Source: Atribacter laminatus | GTDB taxonomy: Bacteria; Atribacterota; Atribacteria; Atribacterales; Atribacteraceae | Length of the DNA: 64,000 nucleotides | Assembly: GCF_015775515.1 (NCBI RefSeq) | Contig: NZ_CP065383.1 | Location: 2,294,001-2,358,000 of the forward strand | Reading direction: 5' to 3' | Part shown: one piece after another, positions 27,248-35,303 of the stretch | How the letters are laid out: every line of letters begins with the position of its first letter | How positions within the stretch are numbered: position 1 is the first letter of the stretch | Notes under the pieces: generated by a model | Told to the model about the DNA's origin: nothing | Seen by the model: the letters and a program-made list of their open reading frames with translations, nothing else | Database searches by the model: none | Program-made: the position numbers and the translations under genes

Positions 27248-27323
27248 AGCTCAGTAGGTAGAGCATCGGCTTCCCAAGCCGAGGGTCGCGGGTTCAAATC
27301 CCGTTTTCCGCTCCATTATTTTT
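27248..27323 (+). repeat. Right attachment repeat (attR), truncated tRNA-Gly copy
   Basis: 76 bp identical to 16447-16522. It lacks the first 8 bases of the tRNA, so the 5' acceptor strand is absent and it cannot fold as a full tRNA; preceding bases (CTTTCA) do not restore it. Confidence 0.93.
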
Positions 27324-27346
27324 TGTCAAAAACCAATTTCTTTAGT

Positions 27347-28414
27347 TTACTCCTCAGCATATTTGCTAATTGATTCGGCAGTGATTCTTAAGCGAGGAAG
27401 ACATTCGGGATAATTTTTTTGAATGAAGGTAATAAGCTTTTCCCGAACTTCGCAACGTAATTCCCAGGCGGAAGAAGAGTCGGCAACACTCATCAAGGCT
27501 CTTAGCTCCATTGTCGTTTCTTTGCTATCGGTAACTTGAAGGGCACTGACTCTTTTATCCCACCAAGGTGATTGGTCTAATATATTTAAAAGCTCATGGC
27601 GGAGCTCGTCAACGGGAAGGCGATAATCTACATAGAGAAATACTGTCCCTAACATATCTGATGATGTTTTTGTCCAGTTTTCAAAAGGATGCTCCAAAAA
27701 ATAGCTGGTAGGAACAATTAGACGTCTTGAATCCCATATTTTAACAACCACATAAGTAAAATTGATTTCTTCAACTCGACCCCACTCATTCTCAACAATG
27801 ACCACATCATCAATCCGTATCGGTTGAGAAAACGCAATCTGAATACCAGCGATTAACGCCGCTCCAGTTTTTTGAGCTGCAAGACCAACAACAATACCCA
27901 TTATCCCTACTGAGGTTAAAAGGCCTGTTCCTAAGGTCCGTACGCTCTCAAAACGCAACAAAGCAACTGATATGATGACAATGGCTACAATAATGATGCC
28001 AAGATGTTTAAATACCATAAATTGAGTATGTATTTTACGGGCAAAAAGATTATCTTTTTCATCCATGCGATATTTTTGAATTAGAAAGTCCTCAAAAACC
28101 GAGATCAATTTCACGATTGACCAGCCAATAGCAAAAAGGGTAATAAAATAAAGGAAAGATTGAAGAAATGCATAGATTTCTGGAGAAATAGGAGTCTGCA
28201 AAAGTGAAATAGCAGTTCGGATTGCAATTATTATAAAAAATAATCGCACAGGATCTTTTAAGTGTTTAACCAAATACTTATCTAAGTTAATCGTTGTATA
28301 GTCTGTTATTCTCTTGAGGATTCGAAATAAAATAAAGTGTACGAAATATCCAATGAAAATAGCGATCGCAAAAAAGAGAATCATCCAAAAGGAATCATGC
28401 AATAGATTTAACAT
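27347..28414 (-). CDS. MscS-family mechanosensitive ion channel
   Basis: Membrane channel that opens under tension to release solutes on osmotic downshock. 355 residues: four to five hydrophobic segments in the first 190, the pore-lining helix GLLTSVGIMGIVVGLAAQKTGAALIAGIQIAFSQPIRIDDVV (about 165-205), then the beta domain (ENEWGRVEEINFTYVVVKIWDSRRLIVPTSYF) and a C-terminal alpha/beta domain. The size is somewhat above E. coli MscS (286) because of extra N-terminal helices. It lies just outside the right end of the integrative element. Confidence 0.92.
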   Translation of the reverse strand: MLNLLHDSFWMILFFAIAIFIGYFVHFILFRILKRITDYTTINLDKYLVKHLKDPVRLFFIIIAIRTAISLLQTPISPEIYAFLQSFLYFITLFAIGWSIVKLISVFEDFLIQKYRMDEKDNLFARKIHTQFMVFKHLGIIIVAIVIISVALLRFESVRTLGTGLLTSVGIMGIVVGLAAQKTGAALIAGIQIAFSQPIRIDDVVIVENEWGRVEEINFTYVVVKIWDSRRLIVPTSYFLEHPFENWTKTSSDMLGTVFLYVDYRLPVDELRHELLNILDQSPWWDKRVSALQVTDSKETTMELRALMSVADSSSAWELRCEVREKLITFIQKNYPECLPRLRITAESISKYAEE

Positions 28415-28690
28415 AAAAAATCACCTCTCGTTTCAGGGTGTACTATCGTCTCTATCAGGTGATATAAATTGGTCAGACGTAGTAATGATAATGTAGTAAA
28501 AAATAGCAAAACACAGCCAACCTATTTTTCGATTGGTGAATTTGAAATGAAGGTTTTTTATTTTCCAAATTAAAAAAATCGAAACGGTTTGTTTCTACAA
28601 TACCTTAATCCCTCGATGAAGTCTACTTTTCAATTCATATTAAAATACACGGGCATGATAAATCAAGCCACTATAAAAGTTTTAAAAGGC

Positions 28691-28863
28691 GTCATCCTGA
28701 GTGGTGTTTTCCCGAGTAAGGATCACTTTTTTAGTTTTTTCTTTTATTCTTTTTTTATTCACCCCCTTGCTCCCTTTCTCAACCTTTTTCGTGACCGATT
28801 ACTGTAGCGACGTGCTATGGCTATGGCATGTCGAATCTTGGTTTTCATCCCCATCTGGCGACA
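28691..28863. repeat. Dispersed palindromic repeats in the MscS upstream gap
   Basis: The 28415-28980 gap has no convincing gene. At 28691-28726 is a short copy of the GTCATCCTGAG...AAGGATC repeat. At 28804-28863 is GTAGCGACGTGCTATGG then GGCATGTCGAATCTTGG and TTTTCATCCCCATCTGG, matching 48770-48823 closely; its core GCTATGGCTATGGC is nearly palindromic. Confidence 0.6.
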
Positions 28864-28980
28864 TAAAAAGTAACATGAAGGTTTATTTTGTAAATATTAT
28901 AGGAATTGACTAAAGTGAATTATTGAATTAAATATGATTTATGATATTCAGAATTAATCGTAATTAGGGAGGGAAGACTC

Positions 28981-29247
28981 TTGAAAAAGCTTTTATTGGT
29001 TTTTTTATTGGTTTTGATGATTTCATCAATTGCCTGGGGACAAATATTTAGGTGCTACCAAGACGACAAATTGTTCCTTATTAATTTAGATTATATAGTT
29101 TTTATTGAGATTGGAAAGCCAATTACCAATGATGACGGAACGAATAACTGGCCTATTACCTTATCAAGTCATTTTAAGCAGATCAATTTGATTTTAACCA
29201 CTGAAGAAAAGGATTTTTTATTTGAGCTCTATTATTTAAATCATTAA
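28981..29247 (+). CDS. Small predicted secreted protein
   Basis: 88 residues beginning with a clear signal peptide (MKKLLLVFLLVLMISSIAWGQ, cleavage likely after WGQ or AWG). The mature part contains one Cys and alternates hydrophobic and polar residues; no family is recognised. TTG start with AGGGAGG 7-13 bases upstream. Followed by a 282-base gap in which I see no feature. Confidence 0.55.
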   Translation: MKKLLLVFLLVLMISSIAWGQIFRCYQDDKLFLINLDYIVFIEIGKPITNDDGTNNWPITLSSHFKQINLILTTEEKDFLFELYYLNH

Positions 29248-29529
29248 AATAAATTATTTTATCTATTTTTATAACTGATTAATTGTTATAATAAAATGAA
29301 AGAGAAACTATAAATAAGGCAAGTATACAGGGAGAGGAGGAGAAAATATAACGAATAAAATATAAAACTATTTAAAGATCATTCTTAATGAGCATGAGTG
29401 TTTTAATGGAATTTCCGGTATCTATCATCATTTTGATTTAAAAATCTCACTAAAAATTAATCAAATTTGATAGAATGCCGAATAATCATTTATGGATATT
29501 AATAAATAAAAAAGGGGGTTGTAAATTCT

Positions 29530-29856
29530 ATGAAAATGAAGGTTTTTTTAATCGTAATGGCAATTTTAGTGTTAGCTATGATGATGGGAACATCGGGCTG
29601 TATTGAAGATGAACCGCTTCCTCCAGGATTCGGGAAAGTATCCATTTGTTCTTCATCGTCGAGTGTTTATGGGAGAGTGTATATTGATGGAAATCGAATT
29701 GGCAATGCTTATCTTAATCCAAACGGCTGTTTGTTCAGTTTAGCTAATGTAAAATTATATGAAGAACATATTGTACGAGTTGAGACTGATTGGGGAATTT
29801 CTTATACTGAAAGGTTTTATCCAACCTATTCAGGATATACAGTAACAATTTATTAA
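29530..29856 (+). CDS. Predicted small lipoprotein
   Basis: 108 residues with a lipobox: a hydrophobic stretch VFLIVMAILVLAMMMGTSGC, so Cys24 would be lipidated after cleavage. The mature part (GKVSICSSSSSVYGRVYIDGNRIGNAYL...GISYTERFYPTYSGYTVTIY) resembles PEGA-like or small beta domains that carry 'V.I.G..IG' repeats. ATG follows GGGGG. Envelope location is likely; role unknown. Gene lies 36 bases before the next secreted-protein gene. Confidence 0.65.
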   Translation: MKMKVFLIVMAILVLAMMMGTSGCIEDEPLPPGFGKVSICSSSSSVYGRVYIDGNRIGNAYLNPNGCLFSLANVKLYEEHIVRVETDWGISYTERFYPTYSGYTVTIY

Positions 29857-29892
29857 CATGAAAGTCTCTTATAAGGAGAAAGGGTTTATAAA

Positions 29893-30699
29893 ATGAAAAA
29901 ATATGTTTCTGTCTATTTATTTCTTAAATTCTTCTTAGTGTTTCTCTTTTTAGCCGGATTTTCAAGTATGGTTTTGGCCAAATCTTCGGTTACTTTTCAA
30001 TTTAATATTTCACCCGAGGACCACCGTTCTCTACCTCGGTCTTCTCAAATCTCACTCTCTACTGACCGAGGCGATGGGGGGTTTTATTCGGTGGGAGAAA
30101 GGGTAAACTTGCGTTACCGAACCAGCGTGGGTGGCTACATAACTCTTGCTCAATATAACCCTGGAGGGAGTGCTCAAATCATTGAAGAAAACAAATTTGT
30201 TCGGGCCAACTCTCCACAAATGGTCAGCTTTATGGCGAAAGAGCCAGTTGGAACTCACCGGGTTGTAATTATTTTAACTCCTGACACTATACCACGAAAT
30301 AGAATTCAAGAATTTTTAAGGAATCCAAGCCGCATTTCATCCATATTCGGGGGTCAGTACGCAGTCAACCGAACTGAATTTGTGGTTGATGGTGGTCAAG
30401 TTGAACCATTAATTGAGGTTCAACCGGCTACATTTAATCTCAATTCTGGTTCTACGCAGACATTTTCTATTAGATTAACAGACTATTCTGGACGGCCAAT
30501 CCCTGGTAAAAATTTATTATTGGATGCCCCCTATGGGACTTTAAGCGCCCATCAAATACGAACTAACAGTCGAGGCATGGCCACCTTTACTTATACAGCT
30601 TCTTTTGTAAGAAGGTCATCGGTTAGGATTTCAGTTTTGTTCCCTGGCGATACCGATCATGGTTGGACATCAACCGAAATTGTAGGGCATATTCGTTAA
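29893..30699 (+). CDS. Secreted DUF4384-like protein with Ig-like domain
   Basis: 268 residues with a signal peptide (cleavage after MVLAK region, about residue 30). The first mature domain (GGFYSVGERVNLRYRTSVGGYITLAQYNPGG...IIEEN) looks like DUF4384, a beta domain found in surface and S-layer-associated proteins. The second (residues about 175-265, FNLNSGSTQTFSIRLTDYSGRPIPGKNLLL...GTLSAHQIRTNSRGMATFTYTAS) resembles a bacterial Ig-like fold. Probably on the cell surface or in the periplasm. AAGGAGAAAGGG precedes the start. Confidence 0.7.
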   Translation: MKKYVSVYLFLKFFLVFLFLAGFSSMVLAKSSVTFQFNISPEDHRSLPRSSQISLSTDRGDGGFYSVGERVNLRYRTSVGGYITLAQYNPGGSAQIIEENKFVRANSPQMVSFMAKEPVGTHRVVIILTPDTIPRNRIQEFLRNPSRISSIFGGQYAVNRTEFVVDGGQVEPLIEVQPATFNLNSGSTQTFSIRLTDYSGRPIPGKNLLLDAPYGTLSAHQIRTNSRGMATFTYTASFVRRSSVRISVLFPGDTDHGWTSTEIVGHIR

Positions 30700-30898
30700 G
30701 AAAGGTGTCCATTGAAAATAAAATAGTCTTGATGAAAACTAAAGGGGTTTTAGAAAGTAATTTTATTAATAGGAAGAATCATCTTTTTTGCTTTTTTATT
30801 ATTTGAAAAAAAGAGATTAACAAACCACTATCAGAGCTATTAAGAAATTACTTTGCTCTTTAGAGGTATTTGGGGAAAATGGATAGTTGTTAAAATAA

Positions 30899-30947
30899 CG
30901 GGCGCTTCTCTTATAAAGCAAGGTTCAAGTTATTAGAGAAGTGCCCG
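30899..30947. terminator. Hairpin between convergent genes
   Basis: CGGGCGCTTCTCT (30899-30911) and AGAGAAGTGCCCG (30935-30947) pair with one mismatch around a 23-base loop. It sits between a forward and a reverse gene ending here, but no strong T run follows on either strand. Confidence 0.4.
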
Positions 30948-31001
30948 ATAAATTTAGTATTTTTCGAAGGTTTATCAACCACCGGAAGGTATAATCTAAG
31001 C

Positions 31002-32159
31002 TTAATCCTTAATTTCTTTTTTACCCAGTAACTCTTCAACCTTCCGGAGCCATTCTCGAATTGGAATATTTTGGGGACACTTTTCTTCACATATTCCACA
31101 TTGAATACAAGAAGCAGCATGCATTTCTTCGGGAAAAATGTTTTGATAAATATTTTTATTTAAATTGACTTGATTAAAAACCAAAGCGGTGTTGAACAAT
31201 TCAAAATTACGTGGAATGTCCACTTGATTGGGGCAGGGCATACAATAACCGCATTTGGTACAGGGAACTGGATTCATGGAAGAATATCTTGACTGTGCTC
31301 TTGATATAGTATCCAGTTCCTCAGAACGAAGAGAATTGACATCAGAATGATTCGCGCTGTTTATGTTTTGTTGAACCTGTGTAAAGGAGCTCATTCCACT
31401 GAGTACCGTCGAAACTTCAGGTTTATTCCAAAGCCATTGTAATGCCCAATCAACAGGGGAGCGTTGAGGATTAGCCTGGTTTAGCAAGGAGAGAATCTCT
31501 GGATGGGGATTGGCTAACGTTCCCCCTAAAAGCGGTTCCATGATTACCACCGCAATGTCCTTTTTAGCAGCATATTTTAATCCTTTTGTGCCTGCCTGGA
31601 CATCTTCATTCATATAATTATATTGAATTTGGGCTATCGACCAACGATCATAGGAATCAATAAAAACCTTAAAGACGGAAAATGGTTCATGACAGGAAAA
31701 ACCAAAATATCGAAAAAGACCTTTATCAATTGCTTTTTCAGCCCAGGAGAATATTCCCAGGTTGAGAAGTTGATGAAAAGTTTTCTTTTTAAGATTGTGT
31801 AACAAATAAACATCTAAATAATCAGTTTTTAATCTACTAAGTTGTTCATGTAAAAAACGGTCGAAATCATTGCTTTTTTCCACTAACCAGATAGGCATTT
31901 TGGTGGTTAATAATACTTTTTTCCGATAGCCATCTTGCAGTGCTCTGCCAATTACTTCTTCGCTTCTCCCGTTATGGTATGTATAAGCGGAATCGATATA
32001 ATTTACACCGTTATCAATTGCATATTGCAGCATGCGAATGGTTTCCGCTTCATCAATTTCCCCAGATGATGGCTTGTGATCAATGGTTGGAAGTCTCATG
32101 CATCCGAAGCCAAGTGCGGAGACTTTTTCTTTTGTCGAGCCGAGTATTCGATATTTCAC
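31002..32159 (-). CDS. Aldo-keto reductase with C-terminal ferredoxin domain
   Basis: 385 residues. Residues 1-285 form the TIM barrel of aldo-keto reductases: GFGCMRLPTID near 17, DSAYTYHNGRSEEVIGRAL near 56-74 with the catalytic Tyr, and YLDVYLLHNL near 116. The last 90 carry two 4Fe-4S-type cysteine groups: CTKCGYCMPCP (about 300) and CIQCGICEEKCP (about 350). Such fusions are frequent in anaerobes, and electrons could pass between NAD(P)H, the clusters and a carbonyl substrate. GTG start with GGAGG upstream. Confidence 0.9.
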   Translation of the reverse strand: MKYRILGSTKEKVSALGFGCMRLPTIDHKPSSGEIDEAETIRMLQYAIDNGVNYIDSAYTYHNGRSEEVIGRALQDGYRKKVLLTTKMPIWLVEKSNDFDRFLHEQLSRLKTDYLDVYLLHNLKKKTFHQLLNLGIFSWAEKAIDKGLFRYFGFSCHEPFSVFKVFIDSYDRWSIAQIQYNYMNEDVQAGTKGLKYAAKKDIAVVIMEPLLGGTLANPHPEILSLLNQANPQRSPVDWALQWLWNKPEVSTVLSGMSSFTQVQQNINSANHSDVNSLRSEELDTISRAQSRYSSMNPVPCTKCGYCMPCPNQVDIPRNFELFNTALVFNQVNLNKNIYQNIFPEEMHAASCIQCGICEEKCPQNIPIREWLRKVEELLGKKEIKD

Positions 32160-32333
32160 TGACTGGAATCCTCCGATTAAATATATTTATTTTGACCTTA
32201 TTAGGAATTTTTTATAGATACCTACCAAGGGTAGTTAAAGTAAGATTATATCAAAATATACCACTAATTTTAAAATCGAAAATAAAAACTGAAGTCGTCA
32301 CTTCCTTGAAAAGCCCTGAATTTCGTATTCTTT

Positions 32334-32377
32334 AAAAAAAAGACCCCTCTCATTTTTTTGGGAAGAGAGGGGTGTCT
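32334..32377 (-). terminator. Intrinsic terminator of the ABC importer operon
   Basis: On the reverse strand CCCCTCTC/GAGAGGGG arms (32344-32351 with 32365-32372), loop of 13 bases, followed by GTC and seven T. It lies about 30 bases after the stop of the last operon gene. Confidence 0.75.
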
Positions 32378-32407
32378 ACCGGCAGGATTGAAGCGAATTA
32401 GGATTTA

Positions 32408-33445
32408 TTATGGCAGTAATTGGCTAACTTTATTGATAAGAGCTTCTGGGGTGATATCCTGCTCGGATATATCGCTCAACACGGTAAAGTAAATCATAAA
32501 GGATTTTGATTCCAGTGGTTGAAGTGTAAATTGAGAAGCATTCGAATAGACTATGTAAGGGGCGGCCCCAGGTTCATTTGAATAATTCTTACCCCAGGAC
32601 CAAATTTCAGCTCCATTAAAAAATTCCTCAGGTTTCCAAGATTTTATAAACACATCTTTTGTTTCAGGATTATATATCCCAGCCAGGTTAGTACTGAGCT
32701 GCGAAGCTGATTGAAATACTAAATAATCATTGATCAGTTTCCATTGAGAGAAAGATTCTGGCCATTCAAATATGCTTTCTTTCGATCCTGCCCAGTCATT
32801 TTTACTCTCTAAAAGTTTAATTTTGTTCACTGGTAAAATTATTTGTTCATTGCTATTTTCGTTATCATGAATATAAAAAACCGTAAAATCTCGAAACTCT
32901 AAATCTTTGGGATTTTTCTTTGAAGTATTGGATATTTTAGCTTCAATTTCAATAACCGGACTTACTTTTTTCATTCTCACCCAAACTTCGGTGAGAGTTT
33001 TTTGGAACATATCTTTTCCAGAAAGGAAGACTTCTCCAAAATCCTCTGAAGAGCTGGTAATTTCAAACTGTAAATCAAAAGGCTGACGATCCCGGGTATT
33101 CCACGGGAGTGAAAAATAATAACCACCGAATTCTACAGTGTGGAGACCACCGGGAAGAACCATAGGATCAGGAACGAATTTCTGGTAGAGAAAGGGTTGT
33201 TGTTTGTCGGTTAACGAAAAATTGGATAAGATACGACCGCGGTTAGGAATTATATCCAGGGAAATAAGGTCATTTCTCATATGAATGATTTCTGGATTAG
33301 TTTTTGTGCTGGCTAGTTCAGCTACCGGAAGAACATATTGATCTTCAGTTACATTGATTGACACTTTTGATTGAGCTATTGAGAATGTACTTATAACCAA
33401 ACCCGTCATGATCAAAACACTAATTAAAGATTTTTTAATTTTCAA
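32408..33445 (-). CDS. Secreted protein with galactose-mutarotase-like fold (DUF4380-like)
   Basis: 345 residues with a signal peptide (MKIKKSLISVLIMTGLVISTFSIAQS). The mature part resembles the aldose-epimerase/carbohydrate-binding beta-sandwich superfamily: IHMRNDLISLDIIPNRGRILSNFSLTDKQQPFL, then LPGGLHTVEFGGYYFSLPWNTRD, and late GAEIWSWGKNY...GAAPYIVYSN. Starts with TTG behind GGGAGG, 20 bases after the last permease. Being the terminal gene of the importer operon, it may bind or process the same sugar outside the membrane. Confidence 0.65.
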   Translation of the reverse strand: MKIKKSLISVLIMTGLVISTFSIAQSKVSINVTEDQYVLPVAELASTKTNPEIIHMRNDLISLDIIPNRGRILSNFSLTDKQQPFLYQKFVPDPMVLPGGLHTVEFGGYYFSLPWNTRDRQPFDLQFEITSSSEDFGEVFLSGKDMFQKTLTEVWVRMKKVSPVIEIEAKISNTSKKNPKDLEFRDFTVFYIHDNENSNEQIILPVNKIKLLESKNDWAGSKESIFEWPESFSQWKLINDYLVFQSASQLSTNLAGIYNPETKDVFIKSWKPEEFFNGAEIWSWGKNYSNEPGAAPYIVYSNASQFTLQPLESKSFMIYFTVLSDISEQDITPEALINKVSQLLP

Positions 33446-33465
33446 TGGGATTCCCTCCCTTTTTA

Positions 33466-34308
33466 TTATTCTTTTACTGCTCCTGCTGTGAATCCTTTAA
33501 TGAAATAACCTGATACCGGCATGAAAAGGATAAATACTGGTATCATAATAAGAATCGATCCGGAGAGCAATGGTCCCCATTCAATATATTGTTCAGCAGT
33601 AAATGTTGCTAATCCCAAAGGCCCAGTCTTTTTTAAATTCGAGCTCATGAGAATTAAAGCAAACATATATTCACCCCAAGCGGTAATAAAAGAATAGGCT
33701 CCTGCAGTCACCAAACCGGGTGAAGCTAGTGGAATAACAATTCGAGTGAAAGTAGTAAAAGTACCAGCTCCATCAATTCCGGCAGATTCTTCCAGTTCTC
33801 TAGGAATATTTTCAAAGAAAGATACCAACAGCCAGGTACAGAAAGGGGATACTAATGCAGTATATATGATAATGAGGCCAAACAAGTTGTCATAAAGGCC
33901 CATAGAGGTAAAAAGTTTGTAAATTGGAACTAAAAGAACAACAGTTGGGAAGACATAAATAAAAAGGAGAAATTTTGAAATCAAACCAGCACGAAGCCTT
34001 CGATTCCGGGCAATACCATAACCGCTGATCGATGATATTACGAGAGAGAAAAAAGCAGTAAAGACAGATACATAAAGACTATTGAACAAAAACCGGGGAA
34101 AATCTCTGACTGGTGTTCGGGCAAATAACAGGGTTTGATAATTTTTTAAAGTTGGTTCAACCGGCAAAAAAGAAGCCCGAGACATGATTTCTTTTAAAGG
34201 TTTAAATGAAGAAATGAATATATATATAAAAGGCCATATAATGAGCGCAAGGACCACTACGACAATGCATACGGTTATAATATTTTTTGTCCGGTTGATT
34301 TCTGCCAA
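33466..34308 (-). CDS. ABC sugar transporter permease (MalG-like)
   Basis: 280 residues with six membrane helices and the EAA loop ESAGIDGAGTFTTFTRIVIPLASPGLVTAG (about 185-215), where the ATPase docks. Typical of the second permease of carbohydrate uptake ABC-1 systems. It follows the MalF-like gene by 47 bases. No ATPase gene occurs in this operon, so a shared ATPase from elsewhere would be needed. Confidence 0.92.
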   Translation of the reverse strand: MAEINRTKNIITVCIVVVVLALIIWPFIYIFISSFKPLKEIMSRASFLPVEPTLKNYQTLLFARTPVRDFPRFLFNSLYVSVFTAFFSLVISSISGYGIARNRRLRAGLISKFLLFIYVFPTVVLLVPIYKLFTSMGLYDNLFGLIIIYTALVSPFCTWLLVSFFENIPRELEESAGIDGAGTFTTFTRIVIPLASPGLVTAGAYSFITAWGEYMFALILMSSNLKKTGPLGLATFTAEQYIEWGPLLSGSILIMIPVFILFMPVSGYFIKGFTAGAVKE

Positions 34309-34355
34309 ACCGTTTCACCTCACCAACAGACTGAATGATAATTCCCTTAATTCAA

Positions 34356-35237
34356 TTATTGCCTTTCTTTCGGAGTAAGATAACTAAAATAGAAAAAACC
34401 AAGAATAATTAAAAAGATACCAATGAAAACTGTTGCTGCTGATGCTTCTCCCAAACGGAAGGTCTTAAAGGCAGTTCGGTAGATTAAAACTGGTAAGGTT
34501 TGGGTTGCCGTTCCAGGACCTCCCTGAGTCGTTAACCAAATAAAATCAAACGTATTAAAATTCCAGGCGAATGCTAGGAATCCAACAAACCAGATCATTG
34601 AGCCGAGAAGCGGAAAGGTAACAAAACGAAATTTTTGAAAACCGGTGGCCCCATCCACCTCAGCTGCTTCAAAAACACTCACAGGGATAGCTTGCAGGGC
34701 AGCTAAAATCATCAAAGTTCCAAAAGGAAGAAACTTCCAGGAGTTGAGAAGAATGAGAGCAGGCATGGCTGTGGTATTGTTACCTAAAAAATGAATTTGT
34801 TTCTCCATTAAACCAATCGAAGACAAAAAAGCATTAATTATGCCAATTCTAGGAAGTAACATCCATCTCATACAGACTGCAACTGCAACGGTAGGTGCAA
34901 TCCAGGGGAGCATTACCAGTGATCGAGCAAAATGAATTCCTTTCATTTTTATGTTCAGTAAGATCGCCAAGAAAAGGGGTACAATCAACTGAATAATTAG
35001 ATTGCCGAAAGTCCAATAAAGACTTTTCCCTAAAGATTCCCAGAAAAAGCCACTACTCAGAAGGTAGGTATAATTTTTTAGTCCTATGTAATTAGATTCG
35101 GCACCTCCAAAGGAAATATCATAGAAAGAGTAAATTAAATTTCGAATATATGGATAAGCAAAAATTACCAAGACCACAATAAAAACCGGGAGCAAGAATA
35201 AGTATTGCTGTATTTCATTTTTCCGAATTTTAAGCAT
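34356..35237 (-). CDS. ABC sugar transporter permease (MalF/UgpA-like)
   Basis: 293 residues from ATG 35237, with GGGTGG upstream; an in-frame codon at 35279 would lie inside the hairpin that precedes this gene. Six membrane helices and the EAA loop EAAEVDGATGFQKFRFVTFPLLGSMIWF (about 200-228). Pairs with the MalG-like protein to form the translocation channel for a sugar. Confidence 0.92.
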   Translation of the reverse strand: MLKIRKNEIQQYLFLLPVFIVVLVIFAYPYIRNLIYSFYDISFGGAESNYIGLKNYTYLLSSGFFWESLGKSLYWTFGNLIIQLIVPLFLAILLNIKMKGIHFARSLVMLPWIAPTVAVAVCMRWMLLPRIGIINAFLSSIGLMEKQIHFLGNNTTAMPALILLNSWKFLPFGTLMILAALQAIPVSVFEAAEVDGATGFQKFRFVTFPLLGSMIWFVGFLAFAWNFNTFDFIWLTTQGGPGTATQTLPVLIYRTAFKTFRLGEASAATVFIGIFLIILGFFYFSYLTPKERQ

Positions 35238-35259
35238 ATAAACCACCCGTACCAATAAA

Positions 35260-35299
35260 ATATCAACGAGCTGGAGCAATGGCTCCAGCTCGTTGATAT
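35260..35299 (-). terminator. Perfect hairpin between binding-protein and permease genes
   Basis: ATATCAACGAGCTGGAGC (35260-35277) and its exact complement (35282-35299) form an 18-bp stem with a 4-base loop, beginning 4 bases after the binding-protein stop and followed on the reverse strand by TTTTATT. It would act as a partial terminator or 3'-end protector so that more binding protein than permease is made. Confidence 0.8.
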
Positions 35300-35303
35300 G
35301 AGA

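Larger units (their letters stand above)
16447..27323. mobile_element. Integrative element in tRNA-Gly, about 10.9 kb
   Basis: The block is bounded by perfect 76-bp direct repeats, the left one lying in the functional tRNA-Gly and the right one in a tRNA copy lacking its first 8 bases. A tyrosine integrase gene lies just inside the right end. Inside are an orphan 506-residue gene, an XRE-type regulator, a primase-helicase with iteron-like repeats, small phage-like genes, a cupin gene and two insertion sequences. No capsid, portal, large terminase, relaxase or conjugation genes are seen, so it resembles a plasmid-like or satellite-like integrative element that would depend on a helper for transfer. 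The nested insertions and the frameshift suggest it may be decaying. Confidence 0.88.

Noticed and set aside
27248-27323. Second tRNA-Gly gene
   Set aside because: It lacks the first 8 bases, including the 5' acceptor strand, and is the attachment-site duplicate.
31940-32335. 131-codon forward frame opposite the aldo-keto reductase start
   Set aside because: It is antisense to a well-supported gene and has no recognisable product.
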